Shown piece after piece: positions 17,067 through 24,549 of a DNA stretch of 64,000 nt. The notes under the pieces were generated by a model. That model was not told the DNA's origin and made no database searches. It saw only the letters and a program-made list of their open reading frames with translations. This stretch comes from Streptococcus oricebi (GTDB lineage: Bacteria; Bacillota; Bacilli; Lactobacillales; Streptococcaceae). Location of the stretch: assembly GCF_017883985.1 (NCBI RefSeq), contig NZ_PRDG01000003.1, forward strand, positions 8,991-72,990, in the 5' to 3' direction. Made by a program: the position numbers and the translations under genes. Position 1 is the stretch's first letter. Each line of letters starts with the position of its first letter.

Positions 17067-17823
17067 TTTTTTCACCTCCTAAAGTTGGACCTATTATATA
17101 CTTTCTAGTAAGGAAAATAAGGACAAGTAAGCACAGACCCAAACTCCCCTCTAGTAGCCAGATATTACCTAATAAACCAACTTGTCCCAGGGCTGCTGGT
17201 AAATCACACAAAGCATGAAAGACAAGAGCCCAGAAGAAATAGCTTATCTTTTTCTTTTCCAGAGCATAATAGACCCAGAAAGACAAGCAAATTTGAAGAG
17301 CAAAAGCAAGTAAACGCTCTAGCAGTCCCAGATAGATAGAAAGAGGAGATAAGGACCAAGCTTGGTAGGCAATGATAGGCGGAAGTTTTGCGGAAGGACC
17401 AGTCAGATAAACCAGTAGATAGAGCAAAAATGTGACCCAACCAACTAGAAATAACTCGGCTCCACCATGTCCCAGTCCATAGGCTAGGCCATCTGTCAGT
17501 CTTAAACTCCGCTTTTTCCCAAGCCAGTAAAAGACCAAGTAACGGGCGCCTTCCTCAAATATAGCAGCCATCAAGCAAGCGTAGAGGACATAAACCCCGG
17601 GTGCTTTCCTGATTAAGCTGATACTAGCATCTGGATTTGGCTGTAAAACCAGACTATGGACTAGTCTTTCTAAAATATTAACAGCCAAAACAAAGGCTAG
17701 AGCCCCTAATCCCACTAGCCCAAAGGAAATCTTCATTTTCCGACGGGCATAAATTAGCGCCCCAATAATAACAAGAACGATTAACAAAAGCGCAATGCTC
17801 AAATGGGTGACATTTCCTGCCAT
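17056..17823 (-). CDS. YhfC-family intramembrane metalloprotease
   Basis: 255 aa with about seven to eight membrane helices. Putative active-site elements of the YhfC/CPBP-like group are E90-E91-G-A-R94, GLGHGGAE with His119 and Glu123, and FHALCDLPA in a late helix. Relatives are thought to process peptides or confer bacteriocin self-immunity. It is first in the yhfC-sdpR-sdpI operon; ATG 17823 follows TGAGGAGGATATT. Processing or degrading the small hydrophobic peptides encoded 1-3 kb away is an inference. Confidence 0.82.
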   Translation of the reverse strand: MAGNVTHLSIALLLIVLVIIGALIYARRKMKISFGLVGLGALAFVLAVNILERLVHSLVLQPNPDASISLIRKAPGVYVLYACLMAAIFEEGARYLVFYWLGKKRSLRLTDGLAYGLGHGGAELFLVGWVTFLLYLLVYLTGPSAKLPPIIAYQAWSLSPLSIYLGLLERLLAFALQICLSFWVYYALEKKKISYFFWALVFHALCDLPAALGQVGLLGNIWLLEGSLGLCLLVLIFLTRKYIIGPTLGGEKIGN

Positions 17824-17841
17824 AATATCCTCCTCAAACTA

Positions 17842-17872
17842 TTTAGAAAACTTTCAAATTATTTCCATTATA
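17842..17872 (-). promoter_or_regulatory. yhfC-sdpRI promoter and operator
   Basis: Minus-strand -10 TATAAT (17872-17867), followed about 8 bp downstream by an operator-like sequence. On the plus strand this reads TTTAGAAAACTTTCAAA (17842-17858), an imperfect copy of the TTTAGAAAATTTTCTAAA element found near 20.7-21.1 kb. Its placement would allow repression by its own product. Confidence 0.6.
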
Positions 17873-18036
17873 CTGTTTTTGTAGGCAAAAAACAAGAAAA
17901 CTCAGAGCTCAAAGACTTCTTATGATAAAGCCCTTCCCAGATTAGCAAGAAACAAATAAATAAAACCTCGATTTCGTCTTAAGCACTCCTACTTCTTTTA
18001 CTAATCACTTTTAAAAGACCTCTTTATAGGTAGGCC

Positions 18037-18285
18037 TTATTTTTCATCCAGATAGCCGAAATTGTTCTGATAAAGAGTGTTGCCGTCTTTGTCAAAGACC
18101 GTTGTCGCCAGTCCTGCGCTAGTTTTTTCGTGCTCCTTGTAGTAGTCCTCAATCTTCTGACCGATTTGGTCGTAAGGCGTGCCCGACGACAGCTTTTGCT
18201 CGTCGGCTCGAACACGCGTCGCTCCAAAAACGACCAGCCCACACGTTACCAACGCCATAACGCTTTGCAAAAATGATCTTTTCAT
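18037..18285 (-). pseudogene. Truncated secreted protein, remnant of a class C beta-lactamase-type serine hydrolase
   Basis: 82 codons from ATG 18285 (GGAGG upstream). A signal peptide is visible (about 1-24, ending VRA-D). The segment KTSAGLATTVFDKDGNTLYQ followed by NFGYLDEK matches the start of beta-lactamase/esterase-type serine hydrolases, which normally continue for over 250 residues and carry an SxxK motif that is absent here. The frame ends at a TAA in an A5 run; restoring the frame adds only a few codons (NKAYL). It is therefore a truncated remnant, or less likely a short secreted peptide kept for another purpose. Confidence 0.6.
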
Positions 18286-18322
18286 ATTTGCCTCCAATCA
18301 TCATTTGCTAGAGTTTGCTCAC

Positions 18323-18427
18323 TCAAAAAGGAAAGAAAAAGAGCAAACCGAGCAGGCTGAGAAGAAGCCACAACCAGCCAAAAATAAAGAATAACAGGAT
18401 TTTAACAAAACCGAAAATATGAAACAT
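18323..18427 (-). CDS. 34-aa very hydrophobic peptide
   Basis: ATG 18427 with GGGAGAG upstream; stop at 18323. Almost wholly Leu/Phe/Trp/Ile, with one His near the N-terminus and one Lys, it would form one membrane helix. It sits between an SdpI-like gene and the secreted-protein remnant. It may be a membrane-active or regulatory peptide; I recognise no family. Confidence 0.45.
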   Translation of the reverse strand: MFHIFGFVKILLFFIFGWLWLLLSLLGLLFFFPF

Positions 18428-18454
18428 GATTCTCTCCCTTCATATCAGACATTT

Positions 18455-18940
18455 TTAAAAGAGGAAGAGGCTCACAAGGAAAAGAATTGAGCCGATGCCA
18501 CTGAAGATATAAGCTAAGACGCGTGGTGCGGGCTTCTGGTCTGCCACTAACTGTCTTGTGAGAAAGTAGCTGACAGCGTTAAGAATAATTGCCACCATAA
18601 TCCCATTGACCTTAAAAATCGGGAAAGCCGGATTGAGCGCATAAAGAAGAAGGCTGATATAGACCACAGCATTGATAAAAGGAACCAGCCAGTAAAGGAA
18701 ATGGACAAATTGCTTGTCGATAATCTCCTTAATGGTCGTCGTGTAGCAAACAATCAGTTGGATAATAGTCAAGAGAACTGGCAAAAACCAGATGAAAATT
18801 GGCTTGGGCATGCCTAGACCTCTATAATGAAAATGCCCTCTGATTATTTGAGGTAGGTCAGTATAGATTGACAAAGCGTAGATAAGCGGTAGCCAAATAG
18901 CGATTAGGCTGGCGATGAGTTCTTTCCATTTTATCTTCAT
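18455..18940 (-). CDS. SdpI-like DUF1648 membrane protein (copy 2)
   Basis: 161 aa, ATG 18940 after TTGGAGGAAAAA, 14 bp beyond the ABC exporter stop. It shares IWLPLIYALSIYTDLPQIIRGHF with copy 1 (16292-16798) and has five helices and the same KPAPRVLAY segment near the C-terminus. It is likely the immunity component of the exporter operon. The pair probably arose by duplication. Confidence 0.8.
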   Translation of the reverse strand: MKIKWKELIASLIAIWLPLIYALSIYTDLPQIIRGHFHYRGLGMPKPIFIWFLPVLLTIIQLIVCYTTTIKEIIDKQFVHFLYWLVPFINAVVYISLLLYALNPAFPIFKVNGIMVAIILNAVSYFLTRQLVADQKPAPRVLAYIFSGIGSILFLVSLFLF

Positions 18941-18954
18941 TTTTTTCCTCCAAT

Positions 18955-20535
18955 TTATAATTCCAGACAGTCATCAAAGCGGTCTAAGAGAGTCCGACCT
19001 TGATTGTGGGTAATAACGATGACAATGCGGTCTTTGATTGACAAAATATAGTCCATAACTTCCGCTGCCAAATTCGGGTCAAGATTGCTAGTTGGTTCAT
19101 CAAAAATCAGCACATCATAATCCTTGACCAAGAAACGCGCCAAATCAATCCGCTGCTTTTCGCCATAGGAAACTTCCTGCCGCTCCAAGTCCAGCTTCTT
19201 GCTCAAGAAATCCTCATTAAAATGCAGACTTTGGTACAAGGCACTTTGGTCAGATACATTGATATTCCTATACAGCGCGATATTGTCTGCTACACTTCCC
19301 TCGATAAAGAAGTCATTCTTTTGGATAAAGGCAATTTTCTGATAAAGGCTGCCGTTTACTAGCTGGCTGACCGCTTGGTTGTTGACCATGATTTGACCAG
19401 TATAGTCCTTTTTATCAAAATAATTGAGCAGGAGCTTCATCAAGGTTGACTTGCCTCGACCGGACTCGCCGATAATGGCATAATGCTTGTCCTTGACAAA
19501 CTGATAAGAAAAATCCTGAAAGAGAGTCTTGTCGCCCAGCTCCAGACCGAGGTGCTCAAAGTCAATCCGCTCAATCGTTTCGGTCAGATTTTGAGTGGGC
19601 TCCGCCTCTTTCCCAGCCAACTTGGCATCAACATCATTCTCAATATCCTTGACCGTGCTCATGAGATTTTTATTATTGAGAAAGAGCTGCAAAGGAGTGA
19701 AAACAAAGTTCAAAAGCTGGACACTGGCAATCAATGCCCCAATCGTCAGTGAGCCTTGACTGACAAACCAAATCCCCAGAGACAGACAAAATATCTGAGA
19801 GAGATAGCTAAAAAGCATCATCAGATTCACAGCGCCTTCTTTTGCCACATTGTAACTTTTTCTGGCTTGCTCAAAGTCGCTGTTGCTGCTAGACAAATGC
19901 TTGACTATCCCTTTTTGGATTTGTAAGAGTTTGATTTGCTCAAATCCTTCCAAAAAATTGGTGACTTGCTTCAAGAAATGATTGCTTTTCTGGGTGAAAT
20001 TCGCCGTCGCCTTTCTCATCAAAACACCCGGAATTTGCGACGCTACCATAGTCAAGATAGAGATGAGGATAAAGCCCAGAGCCATTTGCCATTCAATCCA
20101 GAAAATAGCTAGCGTACTGATGAAAACGGAGAAAAAGGCAGCCACAATATCACAGCGTGGGGTCAAGTAATTCTCTTGGTAAATATCCATATTCTTGGTC
20201 GTTGTATTGAGATAGCTATTTTCTTGCTCGGAAGCCTTGTCATGCAAATCCTTGCCATAAAAAGAAGCAAAGAGCCGCATTTTCACTTCTTCCAAGACTT
20301 GCTTGATATGCTTGTTCTTGAGCCAAATGGCCAGCAAGCTGCAAAGAGACCAAACACAAATGCAAAGAAGACAGATAAAAAATTGTCCAAGCAAGTTAGA
20401 ATGAGCCTTCTGCGCACTGTCCACAACTACTCCCAGCTGCAAAGAAAACAAAGTTATAGAAATCGTTGCTCCAATGCTAAAGATAGTCGCACCCAGATAA
20501 GAAGCCCGGTATTTTCGTAAGATTTCTTTCAACAT
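18955..20535 (-). CDS. ABC exporter, fused permease and ATPase
   Basis: 526 aa half-transporter: six membrane helices (about 15-280), then an ATPase domain. The ATPase domain has Walker A GESGRGKST (near 355), a degenerate signature VSYGEKQRID, Walker B DVLIFDEPTS and the ITHNQG His loop. There is no N-terminal C39 peptidase, so it does not cut a double-glycine leader itself. Its ATG overlaps the end of the 40-aa peptide gene by seven bases, showing translational coupling. Export of that peptide, or removal of it from the membrane, is the simplest reading. Confidence 0.88.
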   Translation of the reverse strand: MLKEILRKYRASYLGATIFSIGATISITLFSLQLGVVVDSAQKAHSNLLGQFFICLLCICVWSLCSLLAIWLKNKHIKQVLEEVKMRLFASFYGKDLHDKASEQENSYLNTTTKNMDIYQENYLTPRCDIVAAFFSVFISTLAIFWIEWQMALGFILISILTMVASQIPGVLMRKATANFTQKSNHFLKQVTNFLEGFEQIKLLQIQKGIVKHLSSSNSDFEQARKSYNVAKEGAVNLMMLFSYLSQIFCLSLGIWFVSQGSLTIGALIASVQLLNFVFTPLQLFLNNKNLMSTVKDIENDVDAKLAGKEAEPTQNLTETIERIDFEHLGLELGDKTLFQDFSYQFVKDKHYAIIGESGRGKSTLMKLLLNYFDKKDYTGQIMVNNQAVSQLVNGSLYQKIAFIQKNDFFIEGSVADNIALYRNINVSDQSALYQSLHFNEDFLSKKLDLERQEVSYGEKQRIDLARFLVKDYDVLIFDEPTSNLDPNLAAEVMDYILSIKDRIVIVITHNQGRTLLDRFDDCLEL

Positions 20536-20651
20536 TTAATTTTTCCTTCCAATTTTCGTCTATCTTTTAAAATAAGCCAAGACGGGATTGCCCAGCAGAC
20601 GGATAAAAGCGCTAGCAAGCCCACAAGCAACAAAAGTAATTCTCTTTTCAT
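20529..20651 (-). CDS. Small membrane peptide B (40 aa), coupled to the exporter
   Basis: ATG 20651 with GAGGAAAG; TGA at 20531-20529 lies inside the exporter start. One hydrophobic helix with a Cys-Trp pair, then the motif SW-x3-KDR-x2-LE and a C-terminal Cys. About 11 of 27 aligned residues match peptide A, so they are paralogs. A palindromic operator lies about 18 bp upstream. Confidence 0.6.
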   Translation of the reverse strand: MKRELLLLLVGLLALLSVCWAIPSWLILKDRRKLEGKIKC

Positions 20652-20668
20652 CTTTCCTCATTTATCTA

Positions 20669-20686
20669 TTTAGAAAATTTTCTAAA
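20669..20686. promoter_or_regulatory. Perfect palindromic operator in front of peptide B
   Basis: TTTAGAAAATTTTCTAAA, an exact 18-bp palindrome immediately upstream of the peptide B ribosome site. It is the best copy of a motif repeated five times in this region. Inferred SdpR/ArsR-type repressor site. Confidence 0.7.
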
Positions 20687-20734
20687 CACAAATCGCAAAA
20701 AACAAGTAGCATCTCCATTTAGTCAACCTAGATA

Positions 20735-20752
20735 TTTAGATTTTTTTCTAAA
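20735..20752. promoter_or_regulatory. Palindromic operator copy, peptide A-B interval
   Basis: TTTAGATTTTTTTCTAAA: the outer six bases of each arm are identical to the perfect copy, with the same 18-bp length. Confidence 0.65.
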
Positions 20753-20763
20753 TACTCTAGCTT

Positions 20764-20793
20764 AAAAAATCTAGTCTAGAAAAGCTAGATTTT
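20764..20793 (-). terminator. Terminator after peptide A
   Basis: Stem AAAATCTAG / CTAGATTTT with a minus-strand T-run, just past the peptide A stop. It separates peptide A from the peptide B-exporter unit. Confidence 0.6.
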
Positions 20794-20801
20794 ATAGTTT
20801 T

Positions 20802-20942
20802 TTAAAAATGTTTTTGCTTGGATATTTTTTCAAGTTCGTCTCTATTTTTATAGAGCACCCATGAGAAAACAGCCAGCCAAATGGATAAACCAGTCACTAG
20901 CCCTAAGACTGTCAGTAGAATAGACCTTCTTGCTTTCTTCAT
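20802..20942 (-). CDS. Small membrane peptide A (46 aa)
   Basis: ATG 20942 after GGAGGAGAAA; TAA at 20804-20802. Basic start (MKKARR), one hydrophobic helix rich in Leu/Val/Trp, then the motif SW-x3-KNR-x2-LE-K and a basic tail. Same layout as peptide B. It has its own promoter flanked by operators and its own terminator, so it is regulated independently and probably strongly. It may be a membrane-active toxin, a signal peptide or a regulator. Confidence 0.6.
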   Translation of the reverse strand: MKKARRSILLTVLGLVTGLSIWLAVFSWVLYKNRDELEKISKQKHF

Positions 20943-20993
20943 TTTCTCCTCCTTCTTGCGCTAAGCAGGCAAGCATCTAATCGGCAGATAATA

Positions 20994-21011
20994 TTTAGAA
21001 TTTTTTCTAAA
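20994..21011. promoter_or_regulatory. Palindromic operator copy in the peptide A leader
   Basis: TTTAGAATTTTTTCTAAA, 18 bp, same outer arms, about 50 bp before the peptide A start. Confidence 0.65.
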
Positions 21012-21063
21012 TACTTCTCAAAAATTATCTGGCCAATCATCGCATGACCAAAAAAACAAAGTA

Positions 21064-21137
21064 ATTAGAATTCCTTCTAAATAGATTCTATCACGTCTTG
21101 CTTCTAAAAGCAAGAGCTATTTTGATTTTTTTCTAAA
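21064..21137 (-). promoter_or_regulatory. Peptide A promoter flanked by two operators
   Basis: Minus-strand -35 TTGCTT (21113-21108), a 17-nt spacer, then -10 TAGAAT (21090-21085). Directly downstream is ATTAGAATTCCTTCTAAA (21064-21081), and upstream is TTTTGATTTTTTTCTAAA (21120-21137), both variants of the local palindrome. The layout fits tight repression, with looping or cooperative binding possible. Confidence 0.65.
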
Positions 21138-21147
21138 TATTAAGTAA

Positions 21148-21175
21148 AAAAAGTGGAACAGAATTGTCCCACTTG
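21148..21175 (-). terminator. Terminator of the beta-lactamase-like gene
   Basis: Stem AAGTGGGACA / TGTTCCACTT with a short loop and minus-strand TTTTTTT, a few bases after the stop. Confidence 0.8.
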
Positions 21176-21179
21176 TCTA

Positions 21180-22238
21180 TCAATTCATATTGACCCGGTG
21201 CCATTCGTTGATGACATAGGATAACTCTCCGACCTGGTTGATACCGACCCCACTGATCTCGTTGCTTTCAAGGGTGCTGCCACCCAGTCCTGCCGTATAA
21301 AGAGCAACGATATAGGGTTTTTCCTCCATAACAATCGCATCGACATTCAAGGCTTCACGCACATAGCCGGGCTTTTGGTAGATAGTAATATCGTGCAAGT
21401 AGCGCTTGTAATATTCATTGGGGAAGGACTCACCAATATAGTAGAGAATATCCTTGTACTTGTCCTTGTGCTGCCAGAGGTAGTCCAAGACCTGGATGTA
21501 ATAGTCACTAGTCGTCTTATTTTCCTGACTAATCGTTTTGACTTCTCCCTTGGACTGGCCATAGCGATTATAGAGACTATAAGCCTTGTCAATCCCACCG
21601 AGACGTTCAGCCAGGGCATAGGCCGGGGTATTTTCCGAGTAAAGGAGGGAATACTCCTGCATATCTGGAATCGTCATCGCTCCAGCAAAGGCACCCACAT
21701 AGTTATTATGCTCCCCGATATATTCGTAGTAGGTATTGGTAATATCAAACTTTTCAGTCATGGACAGCTTGCCAGCCTCCACCTCATCAACAACTAGCAT
21801 ATTGAGGGGAAGTTTATAGGTTGAGCCTGCTGTCATGGGCTGGCTCTCATTCATGCTAGCGGTCTGTCCAGTCGTCAAATCCTTATAGGAAAAAGCGATA
21901 CAAGACGGATCAATCTCCATTTCAGCCAAGTAGGCTTGAACGACCTGGGGCAGGCTAAGATTGGCATAGTCATAATGGAGACCATAGGCATCCATGGTGG
22001 CAGCATCAGCCTCCATCACCGCTTGCTTGGCCTCCATACTCTTAGCAGGTGCTGGTGGAATTTCTTCTTGCTGGGGACTGACTGGACTAGGCTCTGACGA
22101 ACTAGACGAGGTCTCCGACTGGGAGGGCAGAGTCTTTTTCTGACCAAAAGAGACCTTGCTAAACCAAAGAACCAGGCCCAGAAAGGTCAAGAGAGCTAGA
22201 CTAAGAATTGTTATCGTTTTGGGCGAATATTTTTTCAT
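21180..22238 (-). CDS. Class A beta-lactamase-like serine hydrolase, membrane-anchored
   Basis: 352 aa: one N-terminal transmembrane helix (about 9-27), a Ser/Pro/Glu-rich linker (about 35-70), then a beta-lactamase/transpeptidase-like domain. STYK (about residue 143) fits the S-x-x-K active site. The domain includes SENTPAYALAERLGG and a late TAGLGGS segment where the KTG-like strand would be. Streptococcal relatives are surface proteins of unclear substrate and usually do not give penicillin resistance. Monocistronic. Confidence 0.8.
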   Translation of the reverse strand: MKKYSPKTITILSLALLTFLGLVLWFSKVSFGQKKTLPSQSETSSSSSEPSPVSPQQEEIPPAPAKSMEAKQAVMEADAATMDAYGLHYDYANLSLPQVVQAYLAEMEIDPSCIAFSYKDLTTGQTASMNESQPMTAGSTYKLPLNMLVVDEVEAGKLSMTEKFDITNTYYEYIGEHNNYVGAFAGAMTIPDMQEYSLLYSENTPAYALAERLGGIDKAYSLYNRYGQSKGEVKTISQENKTTSDYYIQVLDYLWQHKDKYKDILYYIGESFPNEYYKRYLHDITIYQKPGYVREALNVDAIVMEEKPYIVALYTAGLGGSTLESNEISGVGINQVGELSYVINEWHRVNMN

Positions 22239-22351
22239 GACACTTGTATTATAAAAAAATATTAGAAAAATAACAAGGGAATACTGAAATTGTTAGGTAA
22301 AAATACCAAGTCCACAAAATCAAAAAGAGGGGGCCTAGTTTGGTTGGTAAA

Positions 22352-22384
22352 TAAAAAAGCAGCAAACAGTTTACTGCTTTTGTT
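22352..22384 (-). terminator. Terminator of the 107-aa gene
   Basis: Stem AAAAGCAG / CTGCTTTT with a T-run on the minus strand, about 10 bp after the stop. Confidence 0.65.
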
Positions 22385-22392
22385 TTTATAAC

Positions 22393-22716
22393 TTATCCGC
22401 CTGGCTTTCCGCCGACATGGATTTTTATACATTTTCCTTGGTCGTTAAAAATCATAAAATAATATTCAGCTACTTTCTCGTCAACTGTAAAGAGTGTTTT
22501 ATTTCCGTCATCAATCAAATAAGCAACTGATTTTGCATGAATTTGATAGTCAAACTTGCCGTAACGTGTTTCCACTTGCTCCTTGGTCTTGCCTAAAATC
22601 CACTGGTCATCATATTTCCAGTAGATACGGCTAGAAAAATACCAGAAAATAGAAGCAATAATAATTATGAAGGCTAAGGATACAGTCACTCCTATTTTAC
22701 GTTTATTGCTCACCAT
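22393..22716 (-). CDS. Hypothetical small membrane-anchored protein
   Basis: 107 aa: one N-terminal helix (about 9-28), then an extracytoplasmic domain ending KIHVGGKPGG. I do not recognise the family. ATG 22716 follows AAAGGGGGCAT. It lies between sodA and the beta-lactamase-like gene, with terminators on both sides. Confidence 0.6.
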   Translation of the reverse strand: MVSNKRKIGVTVSLAFIIIIASIFWYFSSRIYWKYDDQWILGKTKEQVETRYGKFDYQIHAKSVAYLIDDGNKTLFTVDEKVAEYYFMIFNDQGKCIKIHVGGKPGG

Positions 22717-22742
22717 ATGCCCCCTTTTTACAAACAGTAAAA

Positions 22743-22763
22743 GTGCTGAGTTACACTCAGCAC
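22743..22763 (-). terminator. Terminator of sodA
   Basis: Perfect 9-bp stem GTGCTGAGT / ACTCAGCAC with a 3-nt loop, then TTTT on the minus strand. Confidence 0.85.
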
Positions 22764-22774
22764 CTGATTATTTT

Positions 22775-23383
22775 TTAAGCCTTAGCTGCGGCATATAATT
22801 CATCTACCTTGTTCCAGTTAATTACTGAGAAGAAGGCCTTAATGTAGTCTGGGCGAACATTGCGGTATTTAACATAGTAGGCATGTTCCCAAACATCTAG
22901 TCCTAGGATAGGTGTCTTGCCCTCTGAAATTGGATTATCTTGGTTAGCTGTTGAGATAACCTCTAACTTGCCTTCTTTGTTGACTACTAACCAAGCCCAG
23001 CCTGAACCGAAGCGAGTGGTTGCAGCTGCTGTGAAGGCTGCCTTAAAGTCATCAAAGGAACCAAAGCTAGCTTCAATATCTGCAAGTAGGGCTGCTGATG
23101 GTTCTGTCTTTTCTGGAGTCATCAATTCCCAGAAAAGAGCATGGTTCAAGTGGCCACCACCGTTATTGATAACAGCTTGACGGATGTCTTCTGGAATAGC
23201 TGTCACATCTGACAATAATTTTTCCAAGTCTTCCCCGATTTCTGGGTGTTTTGCTAGGGCAGCATTAACATTTGTTACATAGGTATTGTGATGTTTGTCA
23301 TGATGCAAGTGCATTGTTTCTTCATCAATATAAGGCTCAAGGGCATCATAAGCATAAGGTAGGTCTGGTAAAAGAATAGTCAT
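22775..23383 (-). CDS. sodA: Superoxide dismutase, Mn/Fe type
   Basis: 202 aa cytosolic enzyme that dismutates superoxide. Metal ligands are visible in HLHHDKHH (25-32), [13 protein letters not shown] (near 77-89) and [14 protein letters not shown] (near 163-176). The sequence is of the Mn-dependent type usual for streptococci. Monocistronic, ATG 23383 after AGAGGTGCCGA. Confidence 0.97.
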   Translation of the reverse strand: MTILLPDLPYAYDALEPYIDEETMHLHHDKHHNTYVTNVNAALAKHPEIGEDLEKLLSDVTAIPEDIRQAVINNGGGHLNHALFWELMTPEKTEPSAALLADIEASFGSFDDFKAAFTAAATTRFGSGWAWLVVNKEGKLEVISTANQDNPISEGKTPILGLDVWEHAYYVKYRNVRPDYIKAFFSVINWNKVDELYAAAKA

Positions 23384-23403
23384 TTCGGCACCTCTTTTTC
23401 TTT

Positions 23404-23433
23404 ATTATATGAAAATGATAACGCAATCATCAT
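23404..23433 (-). promoter_or_regulatory. sodA promoter with imperfect inverted repeat
   Basis: -10 TATAAT at 23409-23404 on the minus strand. An inverted repeat ATGATAA-N5-TCATCAT (23415-23433) covers the -35 region and resembles metalloregulator (Fur/PerR-like) sites. The identity of the binder is not shown. Confidence 0.4.
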
Positions 23434-23443
23434 TTTTTTTCAA

Positions 23444-24490
23444 CTAATCTGCTTGGAAATCAGCAGCGGCTATTTTCAATAGGGCTAAGTCAAACAGGTA
23501 GTCCTTGTCATAAAGGCCAGATTTAATCTGAAAATCTGTCTCAATCAAGATTTTCAAGGTCTTTTTCAGAAAGGAAAGCTGGAGCTTGCGGCTGTCTTTG
23601 AGGGCAAATTTGACCTGATAGGGATTGACCCTGCGGCCCAAAATCTCGGATAGGTCAGCGACAATCTGACTCTCCTGGCGACCAGCCTGGGATAAAATCT
23701 TGACCTGGGTAAAGATTCTAAACTGGCCCAGCATGATGGCAATCAGTTTGATTTCATCTTCTCCCTGAAGTCGCAAGTCCTGCACCAAGGCCCGGGCCGC
23801 ATCAACCTGGCTGGATAGAATCAGCTGGGTCAAATCAAAGATATTGTCTTGCAGGGTTTTGGGTAGGGCCTGGTCTACATCAGCTAGCTCAATCTGGCCC
23901 TGGCCCTTATAGCTCTTCAAAAAGGCCAGGTTGCGACTAATCTCACTATATTGAAAGCTAGACTTGACTAGGACCTGCTCAAAGGCTCCTTGGGCAAAGA
24001 CTAGTCCCTCTTGGTCAGCCTTATGGCTAAAGTAGTGGCGTAGCTCCTGCTCCTTGGGCTCACTAGCTGTATAAATGTGCCCATCACGCTTTAAAATCTT
24101 GACCAAACGGCGCTTGCTATCGAGCTTACCTTCCGCAAAGATAATGAGCTTGGTTGTAGACACTGGATTTTCCAGATAGGCTTCAAAGGACTTGAGCTCC
24201 TCATCACTTAAAAAACGCTTCTTAGCTGTGGTCAAATCCTGAAAATGATCTAGGATAATGATTTTTTCCTCTGTAAAGAAGGGCAGGCTGACTAGATCCA
24301 GCTCGATTTCCGAGTAATTAGCCTCCTTCATATCGAAGTAGCTATAATTCAAATCGCTCGTGTCAAAGGCAATCCGCTTTAAAAACTCCTCTTTTAGGAG
24401 GCTGAACTGCCCCAAATCCTCCCCAGTCAAAACGGATAGGGAGGCTAGCTGGTCCAGCTCAACCTTCTCTACTTCTTCAATCGCTAACAC
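23444..24490 (-). CDS. holA: DNA polymerase III subunit delta
   Basis: 348 aa clamp-loader subunit that opens the sliding clamp. The N-terminal P-loop-like domain, the segment IIFAEGKLDSKRRLVKILK, and the helical C-terminus (LDLTQLILSSQVDAA-like, GQFRIFTQVKIL, NPYQVKFALKDSRKL) match YqeN/HolA of Firmicutes. The N-terminal Lys-rich stretch of E. coli is absent, as usual for streptococci. Confidence 0.9.
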   Translation of the reverse strand: MLAIEEVEKVELDQLASLSVLTGEDLGQFSLLKEEFLKRIAFDTSDLNYSYFDMKEANYSEIELDLVSLPFFTEEKIIILDHFQDLTTAKKRFLSDEELKSFEAYLENPVSTTKLIIFAEGKLDSKRRLVKILKRDGHIYTASEPKEQELRHYFSHKADQEGLVFAQGAFEQVLVKSSFQYSEISRNLAFLKSYKGQGQIELADVDQALPKTLQDNIFDLTQLILSSQVDAARALVQDLRLQGEDEIKLIAIMLGQFRIFTQVKILSQAGRQESQIVADLSEILGRRVNPYQVKFALKDSRKLQLSFLKKTLKILIETDFQIKSGLYDKDYLFDLALLKIAAADFQAD

Positions 24491-24549
24491 AATCTTTCCT
24501 CTACAATCTTTCTAGTCTAGGGCGCTCTTACTTGCCATAAGCAGGAAGC

